Source: Croceivirga sp.
GTDB lineage: Bacteria; Bacteroidota; Bacteroidia; Flavobacteriales; Flavobacteriaceae
Reading direction: 5' to 3'
DNA: 64,000 nucleotides
Assembly: GCA_028284935.1 (NCBI GenBank)
Contig: JANQQQ010000012.1
Coordinates: 248,001 to 312,000 of the forward strand
In this document: one piece after another, positions 45,433 to 55,033 of the stretch
Layout: each line of letters starts with the position of its first letter
Position numbering within the stretch: position 1 is the first letter of the stretch
Position numbers and translations under genes: made by a program
The notes under the pieces: generated by a model
Seen by the model: only the letters and a program-made list of their open reading frames with translations
The model's database searches: none
What the model was told of the DNA's origin: nothing

Positions 45433-46224
45433 ATGGACAAGGAGGAAGTAATAAAGCGACTAAAGCTTCATAAAAAACAACCCTACTTAGACTATAGGTT
45501 AAAAAGAAAAACAGAGGAATTCACTGATCGGTTGTTCCATACCCTATTTGATATCAACACCCCGGTAGAGGAAAACTTGGATAACCTGCAAAAAGATTTT
45601 GATCATCTGGTAAAACTGGCGTGCTGGGATACCCATAAACCCTGTTCGAAAGTATGGGAGAGGTATTTGGCACAACTTCCCTTGATTCTTGAAAAACTAA
45701 ATCTAGATGCAGAGGCCATCCTAAATTGTGATCCAGCTACGTTGTCCATTGAGGAAGTATACATGGCCTATCCCGGATTTTATGCCATAGCCATATATCG
45801 TTTGGCCCATGAACTTTATAAAGAGGGTTTTCCCTTGGTACCGCGGATGATGACGGAATATGCACATCGTCAAACAGGGGTTGATATCAACCCTGGTGCC
45901 AAAATTGGGAACTCCTTCTTCATTGATCACGCGACGGGTGTGGTCATTGGCGAAACAGCTGTTATCAAGGACAATGTAAAAGTCTATCAAGGTGTTACCC
46001 TAGGTGCCCTTTATGTGGACAAAAGCTTGCAAAAGGTAAAAAGGCATCCCACCATCGAATCCAATGTGACCATTTATGCCAATGCCACAATTCTTGGTGG
46101 GGATACAATTATTGGGGAAAATACGACCATCGGTGGAAATGCGTGGCTCACAGCTTCAGTACCTCCTAATTCAACAGTTTTCCATACCCCGGAAATTAAA
46201 ATAAAAACGGTTTCCAATGTCTAA
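45433..46224 (+). CDS. cysE: serine O-acetyltransferase
   Basis: 263 residues. Helical N-terminal domain, then left-handed beta-helix hexapeptide repeats: PGAKIGNSFFIDHATGVVIGETAVI, VKVYQGVTLGAL, ESNVTIYANATILGGDTIIGENTTIGGNAW (read in parts). The His in IDHATG is the catalytic base. Makes O-acetylserine for cysteine synthesis; the next gene, overlapping by 8 bases, encodes the enzyme using that product. Confidence 0.92.
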   Translation: MDKEEVIKRLKLHKKQPYLDYRLKRKTEEFTDRLFHTLFDINTPVEENLDNLQKDFDHLVKLACWDTHKPCSKVWERYLAQLPLILEKLNLDAEAILNCDPATLSIEEVYMAYPGFYAIAIYRLAHELYKEGFPLVPRMMTEYAHRQTGVDINPGAKIGNSFFIDHATGVVIGETAVIKDNVKVYQGVTLGALYVDKSLQKVKRHPTIESNVTIYANATILGGDTIIGENTTIGGNAWLTASVPPNSTVFHTPEIKIKTVSNV

Positions 46225-47101
46225 CTCCATTTTGGACCTCATAGGAAACACCCCATTGGTCCTATCCAAGGTGCTAAATTCCAATCCCAATGTAACACTG
46301 TTTTTTAAACTTGAAGGACATAATCCTGGGGGTAGTGTTAAAGACCGTCCCGCTTACAACATGATAAGAAGTGGGCTGGACCGAGGTGATTTTGACCAAA
46401 ATAGCAAACTCATTGAAGCAACAAGTGGAAATACAGGAATTGCTTTGGCCATGGCAGCGGGAATCTATGGACTTGATATAGAATTGGTAATGCCCGAAAA
46501 CTCCACCAAGGAGCGTATTCAGACCATGAAGGCGTATGGGGCAAAAGTGACATTGACACCATCGGACGTTGGCATTGAAGGCGCCCGCGATTATGTTGAA
46601 CACAAAGTGGCACATGAAGGATTTGTAATGCTGGACCAATTTGGAAATGACGACAATTGGAAAGCGCATTACAAAACCACTGGACCAGAAATTTGGACGG
46701 ATACCAAGGGCAAGGTCACCCATTTTGTGAGCAGTATGGGCACCACAGGAACCATTACAGGGACCTCTACCTATCTTAAGGAACAGAACCCTAACATAAA
46801 GATTATTGGAGTGCAACCCAAAGAAGGATCCCGAATACCTGGAATTCGTAAATGGTCCCCCGATTATGTTCCAAGTATTTATGATGAGAGAAAAGTCGAT
46901 GAAATCCACTATGTATCGGAAACTGATGCTGTTCAGATGGCAAAGCGTTTGGCCAAGGAAGAAGGCATTTTTTCAGGAATGAGCAGTGGTGGTGCGGCTA
47001 CCGTTGCTTTAAGGCTTGCCGCTAAGATGGAAAGCGGTACCATTGTTTCCATTGTTTGCGACCGGGGTGATCGCTATCTTTCCTCTAATCTGTTTGATTG
47101 A
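46217..47101 (+). CDS. cysM: cysteine synthase (O-acetylserine sulfhydrylase B type)
   Basis: 294 residues. ILDLIGNTPLVLSKV, the PLP-binding Lys in NPGGSVKDRPAYNM, the substrate loop EATSGNTGIALAMAAG, and the phosphate-binding glycines in SSMGTTGTITGTS are all intact. PLP enzyme joining O-acetylserine and sulfide to cysteine. Coupled to cysE by an 8-base overlap; 3' end overlaps the convergent hydrolase gene by 17 bases. Confidence 0.93.
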   Translation: MSNSILDLIGNTPLVLSKVLNSNPNVTLFFKLEGHNPGGSVKDRPAYNMIRSGLDRGDFDQNSKLIEATSGNTGIALAMAAGIYGLDIELVMPENSTKERIQTMKAYGAKVTLTPSDVGIEGARDYVEHKVAHEGFVMLDQFGNDDNWKAHYKTTGPEIWTDTKGKVTHFVSSMGTTGTITGTSTYLKEQNPNIKIIGVQPKEGSRIPGIRKWSPDYVPSIYDERKVDEIHYVSETDAVQMAKRLAKEEGIFSGMSSGGAATVALRLAAKMESGTIVSIVCDRGDRYLSSNLFD

Positions 47102-47891
47102 GTTCAGTATGGATTCCTTCATGAAAAGCTGAAAATTCAATGAGGTCATTGTGGTCTCCATGTTCAATGCGGTAGAACCTTTTTTGCTCATTTTCAATGA
47201 TATCGAATAACTTTTGCCCTGATTCATATGGTACTACTGAATCCTCTGTCCCATGGAAAATGGAAACGGGACAACGTACGTTTTTGATATACTTATTTGA
47301 TTCAAAGCGATACTTCAGCAGATGCTTTAGGGGTAACCAAGGAAATCGATCCTGAGCTAGATTGGTCAGGTTGAAAAATGGTGTTTCCAATAGCAATTTT
47401 TTGGGATTTCGTTTGGAGGCCAGTTGCGTGGCAATAGCTGCCCCCAAAGACCTTCCGTAAACTATGATGTCCTTTTCATCATAGGATTTAAGTGCATACT
47501 CATAGAACAAATCAGCATCTGAAAAGAGCCCTTCCTCACTTAAATTGCCGGAGCTTTTACCATAGGTACGGTAGTCCATAATGATGACGTCATAGTTCTT
47601 TTTGACAAAATAGGTGGCAATTTCACCCCAACGTGATAAGTCGCCCGCATTCCCATGAAAATATAGTAGCACCCCATGGGGAACCTGCCTCTTGAAGTGC
47701 AGGGCATTCAGTTTTGCCCCGTCCTCCGCTTCCAAAAAGAATTCTTCAAAGGGTTCGTCAAAGGAATAGGTATACTCTTGCTCAAGTTGACTGGGCAAAA
47801 AGATGAATTTTTCTTGGAGCGTGTACAACAAGGCGGCTATGGACATATAAATTAGAACTAGGGCCAACCCAATTTTTTTAGACCTTCGCAT
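47085..47891 (-). CDS. membrane-anchored alpha/beta hydrolase (BEM46/ABHD13-like)
   Basis: 268 residues. One N-terminal membrane anchor (IGLALVLIYMSIAALLY), then the hydrolase fold: VLLYFHGNAGDLSRWG oxyanion loop, nucleophile Ser in IVYGRSLGAAIA, acidic residue in IFHGTEDSVVPYE and His in EHGDHNDL. Triad complete. It is a paralogue of the upstream gene, which it overlaps by 14 bases. Substrate unknown. Confidence 0.9.
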   Translation of the reverse strand: MRRSKKIGLALVLIYMSIAALLYTLQEKFIFLPSQLEQEYTYSFDEPFEEFFLEAEDGAKLNALHFKRQVPHGVLLYFHGNAGDLSRWGEIATYFVKKNYDVIIMDYRTYGKSSGNLSEEGLFSDADLFYEYALKSYDEKDIIVYGRSLGAAIATQLASKRNPKKLLLETPFFNLTNLAQDRFPWLPLKHLLKYRFESNKYIKNVRCPVSIFHGTEDSVVPYESGQKLFDIIENEQKRFYRIEHGDHNDLIEFSAFHEGIHTELNQTD

Positions 47892-48759
47892 TGGCCTTCT
47901 TGGGTTTGGATGCGTGTTTTACGTTAATGCTGGAACCTTCTAAATCTACTTTTTGAGGCTTGGAATTAACAATATTGGATAGCATTTTATGATACGATTC
48001 AAATTGATTGAGATCCTTATGTCCACCCCCAATAACGGAATACAAGGTGGTCAATCCAGGATTGATTTTTGAGAGTCGTATGCTGCTTTTGTACGGAATC
48101 AATTGGTCATCAGTGCCATGAACAATATGAATGGGACATTTTACATACTTTAACCATTTATAGGTGGGCATGGGAAACTTGATCAAGAGGGATAAAGGCA
48201 TAAAGGGAATATACTTTTTGGCCACTTTGCTAAGACTGTAATACGGTGCATCCAAAATCAACATTCGAGGATGGTTCATGGAAGCCAATTTTGCCGCAAA
48301 CCCAGAACCCAGGGACCTCCCATATAAAATGATATACTTTTCGGGAACCTTTTCCTTGATCTGGTTGTACACCACTTGCATGTCCCTTTTCACCGCCTTT
48401 TGGGTACGTCTGCCCGTGCTCTTACCAAAACCCCGGTAATCGACCATGATAACATCGTAATTGTGTCGGGTAAAGTCAACGGCAAATTTCCCCCAGCCTC
48501 GTATGCTTTTGGAATTGCCCTTTAAATAAAACACTACCCCACGAGGATCCGGGGATTTAAAATGAAGACCGTTAATTGTGGCGCCATCGCGAGTGTTAAT
48601 ATTATACTCCTCGGTAATCTGATTTTCGTAAAAGAACTCAAAATCCTCAGGTAACTTCTCGGGTTTAAAAAGCATATAATCCTGAATGAAATAGAGCACA
48701 AGGCTTATTGCAACATAAATTCCCAAGCCGATCAATAAAATCGTTAACCAATACGGCAC
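47878..48759 (-). CDS. membrane-anchored alpha/beta hydrolase, tandem paralogue
   Basis: 293 residues from a GTG at 48759. N-terminal anchor (ILLIGLGIYVAISLVLYFI), then VVFYLKGNSKSIRGWG, nucleophile Ser in ILYGRSLGSGFAAK, Asp in IVHGTDDQLIPY and His in GGGHKDLNQ. It has the same layout as the downstream hydrolase, plus a basic 30-residue C-terminal tail. The oxyanion loop has L-K-G-N where the paralogue has F-H-G-N, a possible specificity change. Confidence 0.88.
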   Translation of the reverse strand: MPYWLTILLIGLGIYVAISLVLYFIQDYMLFKPEKLPEDFEFFYENQITEEYNINTRDGATINGLHFKSPDPRGVVFYLKGNSKSIRGWGKFAVDFTRHNYDVIMVDYRGFGKSTGRRTQKAVKRDMQVVYNQIKEKVPEKYIILYGRSLGSGFAAKLASMNHPRMLILDAPYYSLSKVAKKYIPFMPLSLLIKFPMPTYKWLKYVKCPIHIVHGTDDQLIPYKSSIRLSKINPGLTTLYSVIGGGHKDLNQFESYHKMLSNIVNSKPQKVDLEGSSINVKHASKPKKANAKV

Positions 48760-48820
48760 CTCAAAAAGTTTACCTCAAAATACAAAAAAAGACAGTAGTG
48801 GATTGTGTGGGGTATTGGTA

Positions 48821-49915
48821 CTAAAGCCATTTCTTTCTTTTAAAGAAGATAAGAAGACCTACGCCTACCGCAACAAAAACACCCCAAAGAATGAAGTAGC
48901 TATTTTTATAGTGTAGTTCTGGCATGTGCTCAAAGTTCATCCCGTAAATACCGGCCAAAAAGGTCAAGGGGATAAAAATAGAGGCAATTACAGTTAACAC
49001 CTTCATGACCTCATTCATTTTATTGCTCATTTGGGTCATATAAATCTCCATAATACTAGTGGCCATTTCGCGATACAATTGAATATCCTCATTGATCTCG
49101 GTGATATGGTCCAGCGTATCCCGTAAAAATAATTTGGTGTCTTTGGACATTAAGGGATGTTCCGATTGCAGTAATCGAACGATGATTTCCTTAACCGGAA
49201 AAACCCATTTTCGAATTCGAAGGATTTCCTTTTTCAAAACTTGGATTTTCTTGGCCGTTTCTTTTGTAGGATTTTCATGAGCCTCGTCCTCCAGAAGTTC
49301 AAGTCTGTCCCGATAATCTTCCAAAACAACATAATAGTTGTCCACAATGGCATCAAGCAGTGCAAAGAAGAGATAATCGGCACCACGCTCACGAATGCGA
49401 CCGTGTTTGTTTTTAATACGGCTTTTTACCCCATCAAAAACATCCTCTTCCGTTTCTTGAAATAAAATGACCCCGTTGGGCACCAAATTCAGGGCGATAT
49501 GCTCGATGATGACTTTCCGTTGGGCATCTAAATAAACCATTTTAAAAACCCCGAAAATGTGATTTTCGTATTCATCAATCTTTGGACGTTGAAAAGCGTC
49601 CATTACGTCTTCCAAAAGTAGGTTGTTCAATGCAAAAGCCTTGCCCACATCGTTGATGACGGATTCATCGGAAATGCCAATTACGTTAAGCAAACTGCAA
49701 TAGCTTGAATCGAAGGAGTCTATTTCGCTATCAACTACAAACTCCATAACATCATTTTTGTCATACCTGAACAAGGATATTCTGGAAGGCATCCTATCCT
49801 TGAGGCCTACATAGCCAATATGACCTGGAGCTTTGCCTAGTTTGGACGTTGACCGAACCAGTTTTATTGCCCTGATGTTCTCACTTTTCATTACACTTTT
49901 AAAATTTTTTCCCAT
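48821..49915 (-). CDS. corA: CorA family magnesium/cobalt transporter
   Basis: 364 residues. Long cytoplasmic alpha/beta funnel and two C-terminal membrane helices; the pore signature Y-G-M-N occurs as GIYGMNFEHMPEL near residue 325, and the C terminus is the basic FFKRKKWL sphincter end. Imports Mg2+ or Co2+ as a pentamer. Single gene. Confidence 0.94.
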   Translation of the reverse strand: MGKNFKSVMKSENIRAIKLVRSTSKLGKAPGHIGYVGLKDRMPSRISLFRYDKNDVMEFVVDSEIDSFDSSYCSLLNVIGISDESVINDVGKAFALNNLLLEDVMDAFQRPKIDEYENHIFGVFKMVYLDAQRKVIIEHIALNLVPNGVILFQETEEDVFDGVKSRIKNKHGRIRERGADYLFFALLDAIVDNYYVVLEDYRDRLELLEDEAHENPTKETAKKIQVLKKEILRIRKWVFPVKEIIVRLLQSEHPLMSKDTKLFLRDTLDHITEINEDIQLYREMATSIMEIYMTQMSNKMNEVMKVLTVIASIFIPLTFLAGIYGMNFEHMPELHYKNSYFILWGVFVAVGVGLLIFFKRKKWL

Positions 49916-50007
49916 TCTAAGGTACAGCTTTCAAAAAACCCAACAATAGTGTAACATGTTGAAATTAATGGAGTCCTATTACCACATCATCAAAGAAACC
50001 ATCAACC

Positions 50008-51225
50008 ATGTCAACAGCTGTAAAACCTACTCCATTTGAACGGATTGAAATTATCGACGCCTTACGAGGTTTTGCCCTTGCCGGAATTGTCATTTGCCAT
50101 GTGGTAGAGAACTATATTGCTGCCGCAACTCCAACGACCTTTAACGAAGCGGTGCACCCAGGCCTCATAGACAATATTATTGATGGGGTTATAGGTATCT
50201 TTTTACGAGGAAAGTTCATTGCCTTGTTTTCTTTTCTGTTTGGGTTGAGCTTTTTTATTCAGATGGACAATGCCCGTCAACGAGGCGGATACTTTGGTGG
50301 GCGATTTTTATGGCGTTTGATCTTATTATTCGTCATTGGTTTTGTTCATAGTCTTTTTTACAGGGGTGACATTTTAACGGTGTATGCCCTATTGGGAATT
50401 TTTTTAATTCCGTTTTATAGGGTGAACAACAAATGGGCCTTAATCACCGCAGGACTATTATTTCTTGGCCTGGCCCGTTTTGCGCTCTTCTTGATTGCCG
50501 GTGGTGATGGGATTTTTATCGAAATGGACACGAATCCCGATAATGAGAAAGTGCTCTCCTACTACAATACACTTAAAACTGGAAGTCTTTGGGAGGTTTT
50601 TGAGACTAACGCCATCGAAGGCCATATTGAAAAAGCCGAAGTTCAATATGGTGTTTTCGGCCGCGGTTATTTTACCTTCGCTTTTTTCCTAATTGGTCTT
50701 GTTGTTGGACGAAATGGTTTCTTCAAGCGGTTTCGGGAAGAACAAAAGTTGCTCAAAAAAATATTGATGTATGCCATTATTGGGTTCGTGGTATCCTTTG
50801 GAATCATGGCCGGAGGGTTTGCCAGTATGGGTACCGATTTCAATATGAACAGTTGGAACGCCATGATAGGGTTGACGGGAATGGACTTGGTCAACATGGC
50901 TATGACCGTCGTTTACATTGTTCTATTTGCAATGCTTTTTAAAAGGGTAAAAGGGGAACGGTTTTTGGCCAAGTTTGCACCTTACGGTCGTATGGCATTG
51001 ACCAATTATGTTCTTCAAAGTGTTATCTTCACTTTTATCCTTTTTGGGTGGGGTCTCGGATATTTGGGGGAACTTCGACAGCTCTATACCTTCCTTTTGG
51101 CCCTTGTATTTATTGCCCTACAGATGCTATTTAGCAGGTGGTGGTTACAAAATTATAAATATGGTCCATTGGAATGGCTATGGCGTAGCTTGACATTCTT
51201 TAAGGTGTTTCCATTTCGGAAATAA
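50008..51225 (+). CDS. DUF418 multi-pass membrane protein
   Basis: 405 residues with ~10 hydrophobic helices. N-terminal ERIEIIDALRGFALAGIVICHVVENY and C-terminal FAPYGRMALTNYVLQSVIFTFILFGWGLGY and GPLEWLWRSLTF are diagnostic of the DUF418 family (YeiB-like), related to membrane acyltransferases. Substrate unknown. Confidence 0.92.
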   Translation: MSTAVKPTPFERIEIIDALRGFALAGIVICHVVENYIAAATPTTFNEAVHPGLIDNIIDGVIGIFLRGKFIALFSFLFGLSFFIQMDNARQRGGYFGGRFLWRLILLFVIGFVHSLFYRGDILTVYALLGIFLIPFYRVNNKWALITAGLLFLGLARFALFLIAGGDGIFIEMDTNPDNEKVLSYYNTLKTGSLWEVFETNAIEGHIEKAEVQYGVFGRGYFTFAFFLIGLVVGRNGFFKRFREEQKLLKKILMYAIIGFVVSFGIMAGGFASMGTDFNMNSWNAMIGLTGMDLVNMAMTVVYIVLFAMLFKRVKGERFLAKFAPYGRMALTNYVLQSVIFTFILFGWGLGYLGELRQLYTFLLALVFIALQMLFSRWWLQNYKYGPLEWLWRSLTFFKVFPFRK

Positions 51226-51229
51226 GGAA

Positions 51230-51727
51230 TTAATGGTCTGTACTTAATAGAAATGTATTTGGTACATATTCTGGGATTTTACCTCCCTTTGTATTTCCAT
51301 AGAAGTCCAAAGCTGGAGGAGGAGGCATAGGTTTTGAACTAGTATCAACCGGTAACATCAAAGAATAGCTTATACTGTCAAATTCAATATCCCGCAATGC
51401 CGAAATGACCCTTTCATTAAAGAGCCTTATATAAACGGTATCTATTCCATTCAGGGAAAGAGAAGAGCGATTTGAAATGTGACCGTTGTCCCTCACCCAT
51501 TTTAATTCGGTTTTCAATAAATCCAAGAAGTAAATACTGGTATCAGAATCAATTAAAAATTCCCTAATCAGATTGTTTTCTTCTATTTCAAGATAAGCTT
51601 CAATGTTATCCATGGAGATTCTTGGTGTTGATTTACCTTTTGCCTCAATTTGATGTTTGGTTCCCATCACACACTGGCAAAGAAAAATCGGTCCGCCAAA
51701 AGTTAGGACCCACCATTTCAATTTCAT
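51230..51727 (-). CDS. small lipoprotein-like protein downstream of MoxR gene
   Basis: 165 residues. The N terminus MKLKWWVLTFGGPIFLCQC resembles a short lipoprotein signal with Cys17 or Cys19. Mature part has no recognised domain, with a Pro-rich stretch near residue 140. It follows the MoxR gene by 13 bases on the same strand, so it could be the last gene of that operon. Confidence 0.62.
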   Translation of the reverse strand: MKLKWWVLTFGGPIFLCQCVMGTKHQIEAKGKSTPRISMDNIEAYLEIEENNLIREFLIDSDTSIYFLDLLKTELKWVRDNGHISNRSSLSLNGIDTVYIRLFNERVISALRDIEFDSISYSLMLPVDTSSKPMPPPPALDFYGNTKGGKIPEYVPNTFLLSTDH

Positions 51728-51740
51728 AAATACAATCTAT

Positions 51741-53204
51741 TTACAACCCACTGATATAACTGCCATACAGATCCTTGAATCGCACCCCATTTTGGAAACG
51801 GTATTTGCTTAGCTTTTTGTGGGATACAAGACCCCATAATAATAGTTCCTTGAGAAAATAATGATCGGATTCTGGAACGTCCCCCCCGTATTCCCTGATG
51901 AGCTCATTCAGGGGTGGAATGGAATCCAATTTTTTCAAATAGGTTACGTCAGTATCTTCATCGTAGAGTTCAAATCCGTCAGAGTCAAAGAACCAAGCAA
52001 TGAGGTCATCATAGACAGTAGGCTCCCCTTTTTTCTCCAGTTTGCTGATTTTAGGGAAATAGGTAGGGAAAATATTTTTTATGGCCTCCTCCAGTAGCGT
52101 TTCCGCAACAAAAGCGGCTCCCTCCTGTTCTCCTTCGTATACCAATTCTATTTTACCGGTGATGGAAGGAATGACCCCCATAAAATCACTGACGCGCACC
52201 TTAGTATCCTCAACTCCTGACAGCAACATACGACGTTCCGCGGCACTCAACAAATTCTCGAAGGCTGTGATGCTCATTCGGGCGCTCACCCCGCTTTTAG
52301 CATCGACATATTCGCTTTCCCGCGCTTCAAAACCAATTTGCTCCAGGACGTCCATGGCTAAATCCGGAACATAGATGTGTTCACTTTGTCTGGCATCCAA
52401 TTGGGCTTCTTGCTTCGTAATCTTTTTGGCTGTTTCCAGATCTTCTGGATAGTGGGTGAGAATCTGGGATCCAATACGATCTTTCAGTGGCGTTACGATA
52501 CTTCCACGGTTCGTATAGTCCTCCGGATTTGCAGTGAATACAAATTGTACGTCCAAGGGCAGGCGCAGTTTAAAACCCCTGATTTGGATATCACCTTCTT
52601 GAAGGATATTGAACAGGGCCACTTGAATCCGAGCCTGTAAATCAGGCAGTTCATTAATCACAAAAATGCAACGATTAGCTCTTGGAATCATCCCAAAGTG
52701 AATTACACGATCATCGGCATAGCTCAATTTTAAATTGGCAGCCTTAATGGGATCAACGTCACCAATTAAGTCCGCTACGGTGACATCTGGCGTGGCCAGT
52801 TTCTCATAAAATCGTTCCTCCCTGTGCAACCAGGAAATTGGAGTGTCATCACCCTTTTCATGTAATAACCCCTTGGCAAAGCGGGACATGGGATGAAATG
52901 GGTCATCATGAATTTCAGAACCGGTAACATAGGGAATGTACTCATCCAATAAATTCACCATCAAACGGGCCAGTCGTGTCTTTGCCTGCCCACGCAATCC
53001 CAATAAGTTGATATTGTGACGGGAAAGTATGGCACGTTCCAGTTCCGGTATTACGGAGTCCTCATAGCCCCAAATCCCCACAAAGACGTTTTCACCGACC
53101 TTTATTTTTTTGCGAAGGTTATTCCGTAGTTCATCCTTGATACCTTTTGCTTGATACCCTGCTTTTTTAAGTTCCCCGAAGGTTTTTATGTTTTCTACTT
53201 TCAT
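51741..53204 (-). CDS. MoxR/magnesium-chelatase-type AAA+ ATPase
   Basis: 487 residues from the ATG at 53204; 49 extra upstream codons lie partly in the preceding gene and look non-coding. Walker A region LLGLRGQAKTRLAR (atypical R-G-Q-A-K-T), Walker B FVINELPDL, sensor I FTANPEDYTNRGSIVTPLKDR. The C-terminal part carries helical lid features. Works with VWA proteins in chaperone-like or metal-insertion jobs; the VWA partner is two genes upstream. Confidence 0.88.
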   Translation of the reverse strand: MKVENIKTFGELKKAGYQAKGIKDELRNNLRKKIKVGENVFVGIWGYEDSVIPELERAILSRHNINLLGLRGQAKTRLARLMVNLLDEYIPYVTGSEIHDDPFHPMSRFAKGLLHEKGDDTPISWLHREERFYEKLATPDVTVADLIGDVDPIKAANLKLSYADDRVIHFGMIPRANRCIFVINELPDLQARIQVALFNILQEGDIQIRGFKLRLPLDVQFVFTANPEDYTNRGSIVTPLKDRIGSQILTHYPEDLETAKKITKQEAQLDARQSEHIYVPDLAMDVLEQIGFEARESEYVDAKSGVSARMSITAFENLLSAAERRMLLSGVEDTKVRVSDFMGVIPSITGKIELVYEGEQEGAAFVAETLLEEAIKNIFPTYFPKISKLEKKGEPTVYDDLIAWFFDSDGFELYDEDTDVTYLKKLDSIPPLNELIREYGGDVPESDHYFLKELLLWGLVSHKKLSKYRFQNGVRFKDLYGSYISGL

Positions 53205-53247
53205 ATTCTTTTTTCGTTCTAAAAGGAATCCCGCACTTCCTACCCTC

Positions 53248-53727
53248 TTAATGGTCTGCTGAATCATTAAACTGCCACAGTACATTGACCAACTGCCATT
53301 TTCCGTTGAGCTTAACAATATGCATATAGTCAATCCATTCGTCGGCCTCAAGTTTGACCGAAGCGGTTTTTTTGTAGATATCCAATATGGTTATTTTCTT
53401 TTTGGGATTTTTTGGAAAACCATTGCCATCCTTATTGTAGGTTTCAGCAAGTAGGACCATGGCATCCGTGTAGGTTTCCCTTAAATATTCCTTCCCCGTC
53501 TTTTTATCAGTCCAAAAGGTTCTTTTCACCATTCTGGGATGTGCAGAACGCGCAAATTGTTCTGGCTTTACATTGTGTTGGGATTCAATATAGTCCAAGG
53601 CTACCTGTTTGATAGCTAAGGAGTCCTGTGCCGTCTGCCCATGGAGTCCAGTAACTAAAAGGAACAACAGTCCAAATAGGCAAATGATTTTTTGGTAGAA
53701 ATCCCGATTCACAATTATGTCCTTCAT
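53248..53727 (-). CDS. exported NTF2-like (lumazine-binding-like) protein between VWA and MoxR genes
   Basis: 159 residues. Signal peptide (ICLFGLLFLLVTGLHGQ) then an NTF2-like domain: IKQVALDYIESQHNVKPEQFARSAHPRMVKRTF, YNKDGNGFPKNP, IDYMHIVKLNGKWQLVNVLW. Its start overlaps the VWA stop by ATGA. A secreted small domain inside an ATPase/VWA operon is unusual and may be a client or envelope partner. Confidence 0.82.
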   Translation of the reverse strand: MKDIIVNRDFYQKIICLFGLLFLLVTGLHGQTAQDSLAIKQVALDYIESQHNVKPEQFARSAHPRMVKRTFWTDKKTGKEYLRETYTDAMVLLAETYNKDGNGFPKNPKKKITILDIYKKTASVKLEADEWIDYMHIVKLNGKWQLVNVLWQFNDSADH

Positions 53728-54890
53728 TTTATCCTTTTCTTTCTATTGTTCTCATAATCCTCAAAAATCATTTCTCCCAAACCTTTGAGTCCAGTGTAAA
53801 AGGCCTTTCCCCTATTCGCTTGGGTAAACTCACGAATAAACTGCATCAAATACGGATCTTGGGCAATCATAAAGGTAGTAATGGGAATATGCAGTTTTCG
53901 GGCTTGTGAGGCCATATTGTAGCATTTTTCCACGATATAATCGTCCAAGCCCACACTGTTCTTATAATAATCCCCATTGGGTAAACGTAGGCAACTGGGC
54001 TTGCCATCGGTAATCATAAAAATCTGTTTGTTCGTATTCCGCTTGCGGCGGAGCATATCCATGGCCAATTGAAGACCGGCAACCGTGTTGGTATGATAGG
54101 GACCGACCTTTAAATACGGTAATTCCTTAATGGAAATGGGCCAAGCATCGTTCCCAAAAACCAAAATATCCAAGGTGTCCTTTGGATAGCGAGTGGTAAT
54201 CAACTCGGCCAAAGCCATGGCCACTTTCTTGGCCGGGGTGATACGGTCCTCCCCGTACAATATCATACTGTGACTAATATCAATCATGAGTACCGTGCTC
54301 ATCTGGGCCTTGAATTCCGTATCCTCGACGACCAAATCCCCCTCATCCAAGGAAAAATTGCCTATCCCATGATTGATTTGCGCATTTTTTAAGCTCTCCG
54401 TCATGGAAATACGGTCCAAGGCGTCGCCAAAACGGTATTCGCGAAATTCTCCTGAATGCTCATCGCCCTGGCCTAACTTCCCCGTTCTATGATTGCCGGA
54501 ACCACTGCGTTTGATTTTTCCAAAAATCTGGTCCAGGGCCCGCTTTCGAAGCATCTGTTCCAGCTTAGCGGTGATACTGATCTTTCCACCGCTACCATCG
54601 CCTTCTTTCCCTTCTTCGCCAGCCTCTCCCATTTCACCTCCTCCATCCTCAAATTCCTCTCGGATGTAACCCTTGCGTTTTAGGTCCTCAATAAAGTCAT
54701 CGATGGTATAGTCATCATCCGTTAAATCGTACTCCTCATCCAACTGGCGCAACCACTCGATGGCCTCATCAAAATCACCCGAGGTGTGTGTGATGAGTTC
54801 TTGAAAAATCTCAAAAAGTTTTTCAAAGGGAGAAATATCCGGAGCTTCGTAGGTGGTAAAACGAAATCCTCTTTTCAGTTCCATAGCCAT
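53724..54890 (-). CDS. VWA-domain protein, MoxR partner
   Basis: 388 residues. Helical N-terminal part with acidic linker rich in Gly/Glu (~residues 80-105), then a VWA domain: MIDISHSM gives the MIDAS D-x-S-x-S, followed by TLDILVFGNDAWPI and QIFMITDGKPSCLR. Soluble. First gene of the operon and probable substrate adaptor for the MoxR-type ATPase, as CoxE/BchD-like proteins are. Confidence 0.9.
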   Translation of the reverse strand: MAMELKRGFRFTTYEAPDISPFEKLFEIFQELITHTSGDFDEAIEWLRQLDEEYDLTDDDYTIDDFIEDLKRKGYIREEFEDGGGEMGEAGEEGKEGDGSGGKISITAKLEQMLRKRALDQIFGKIKRSGSGNHRTGKLGQGDEHSGEFREYRFGDALDRISMTESLKNAQINHGIGNFSLDEGDLVVEDTEFKAQMSTVLMIDISHSMILYGEDRITPAKKVAMALAELITTRYPKDTLDILVFGNDAWPISIKELPYLKVGPYHTNTVAGLQLAMDMLRRKRNTNKQIFMITDGKPSCLRLPNGDYYKNSVGLDDYIVEKCYNMASQARKLHIPITTFMIAQDPYLMQFIREFTQANRGKAFYTGLKGLGEMIFEDYENNRKKRIK

Positions 54891-55033
54891 TGGTTAAAAT
54901 TACGCCATTCTGCAAAGCGAAAAAATCTTTTAAGAAAAGTTAACGAAAGGGGCATTTAATTGAGAATGAATAACCACAAAATATCATGTAGCAGTTACAT
55001 TTGTGAAGCACAATACCAAAACGTAGGGCAGCT

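Noticed and set aside
46274..46909. 211-codon minus-strand frame inside cysM
   Set aside because: It lies wholly antisense to a clearly real gene with intact active-site motifs; composition is Cys/His/Phe-rich as expected of a shadow.
53205..53351. 49-residue N-terminal extension of the MoxR gene
   Set aside because: It overlaps the end of the NTF2-like gene and lacks family similarity; ATG at 53204 is the natural start.
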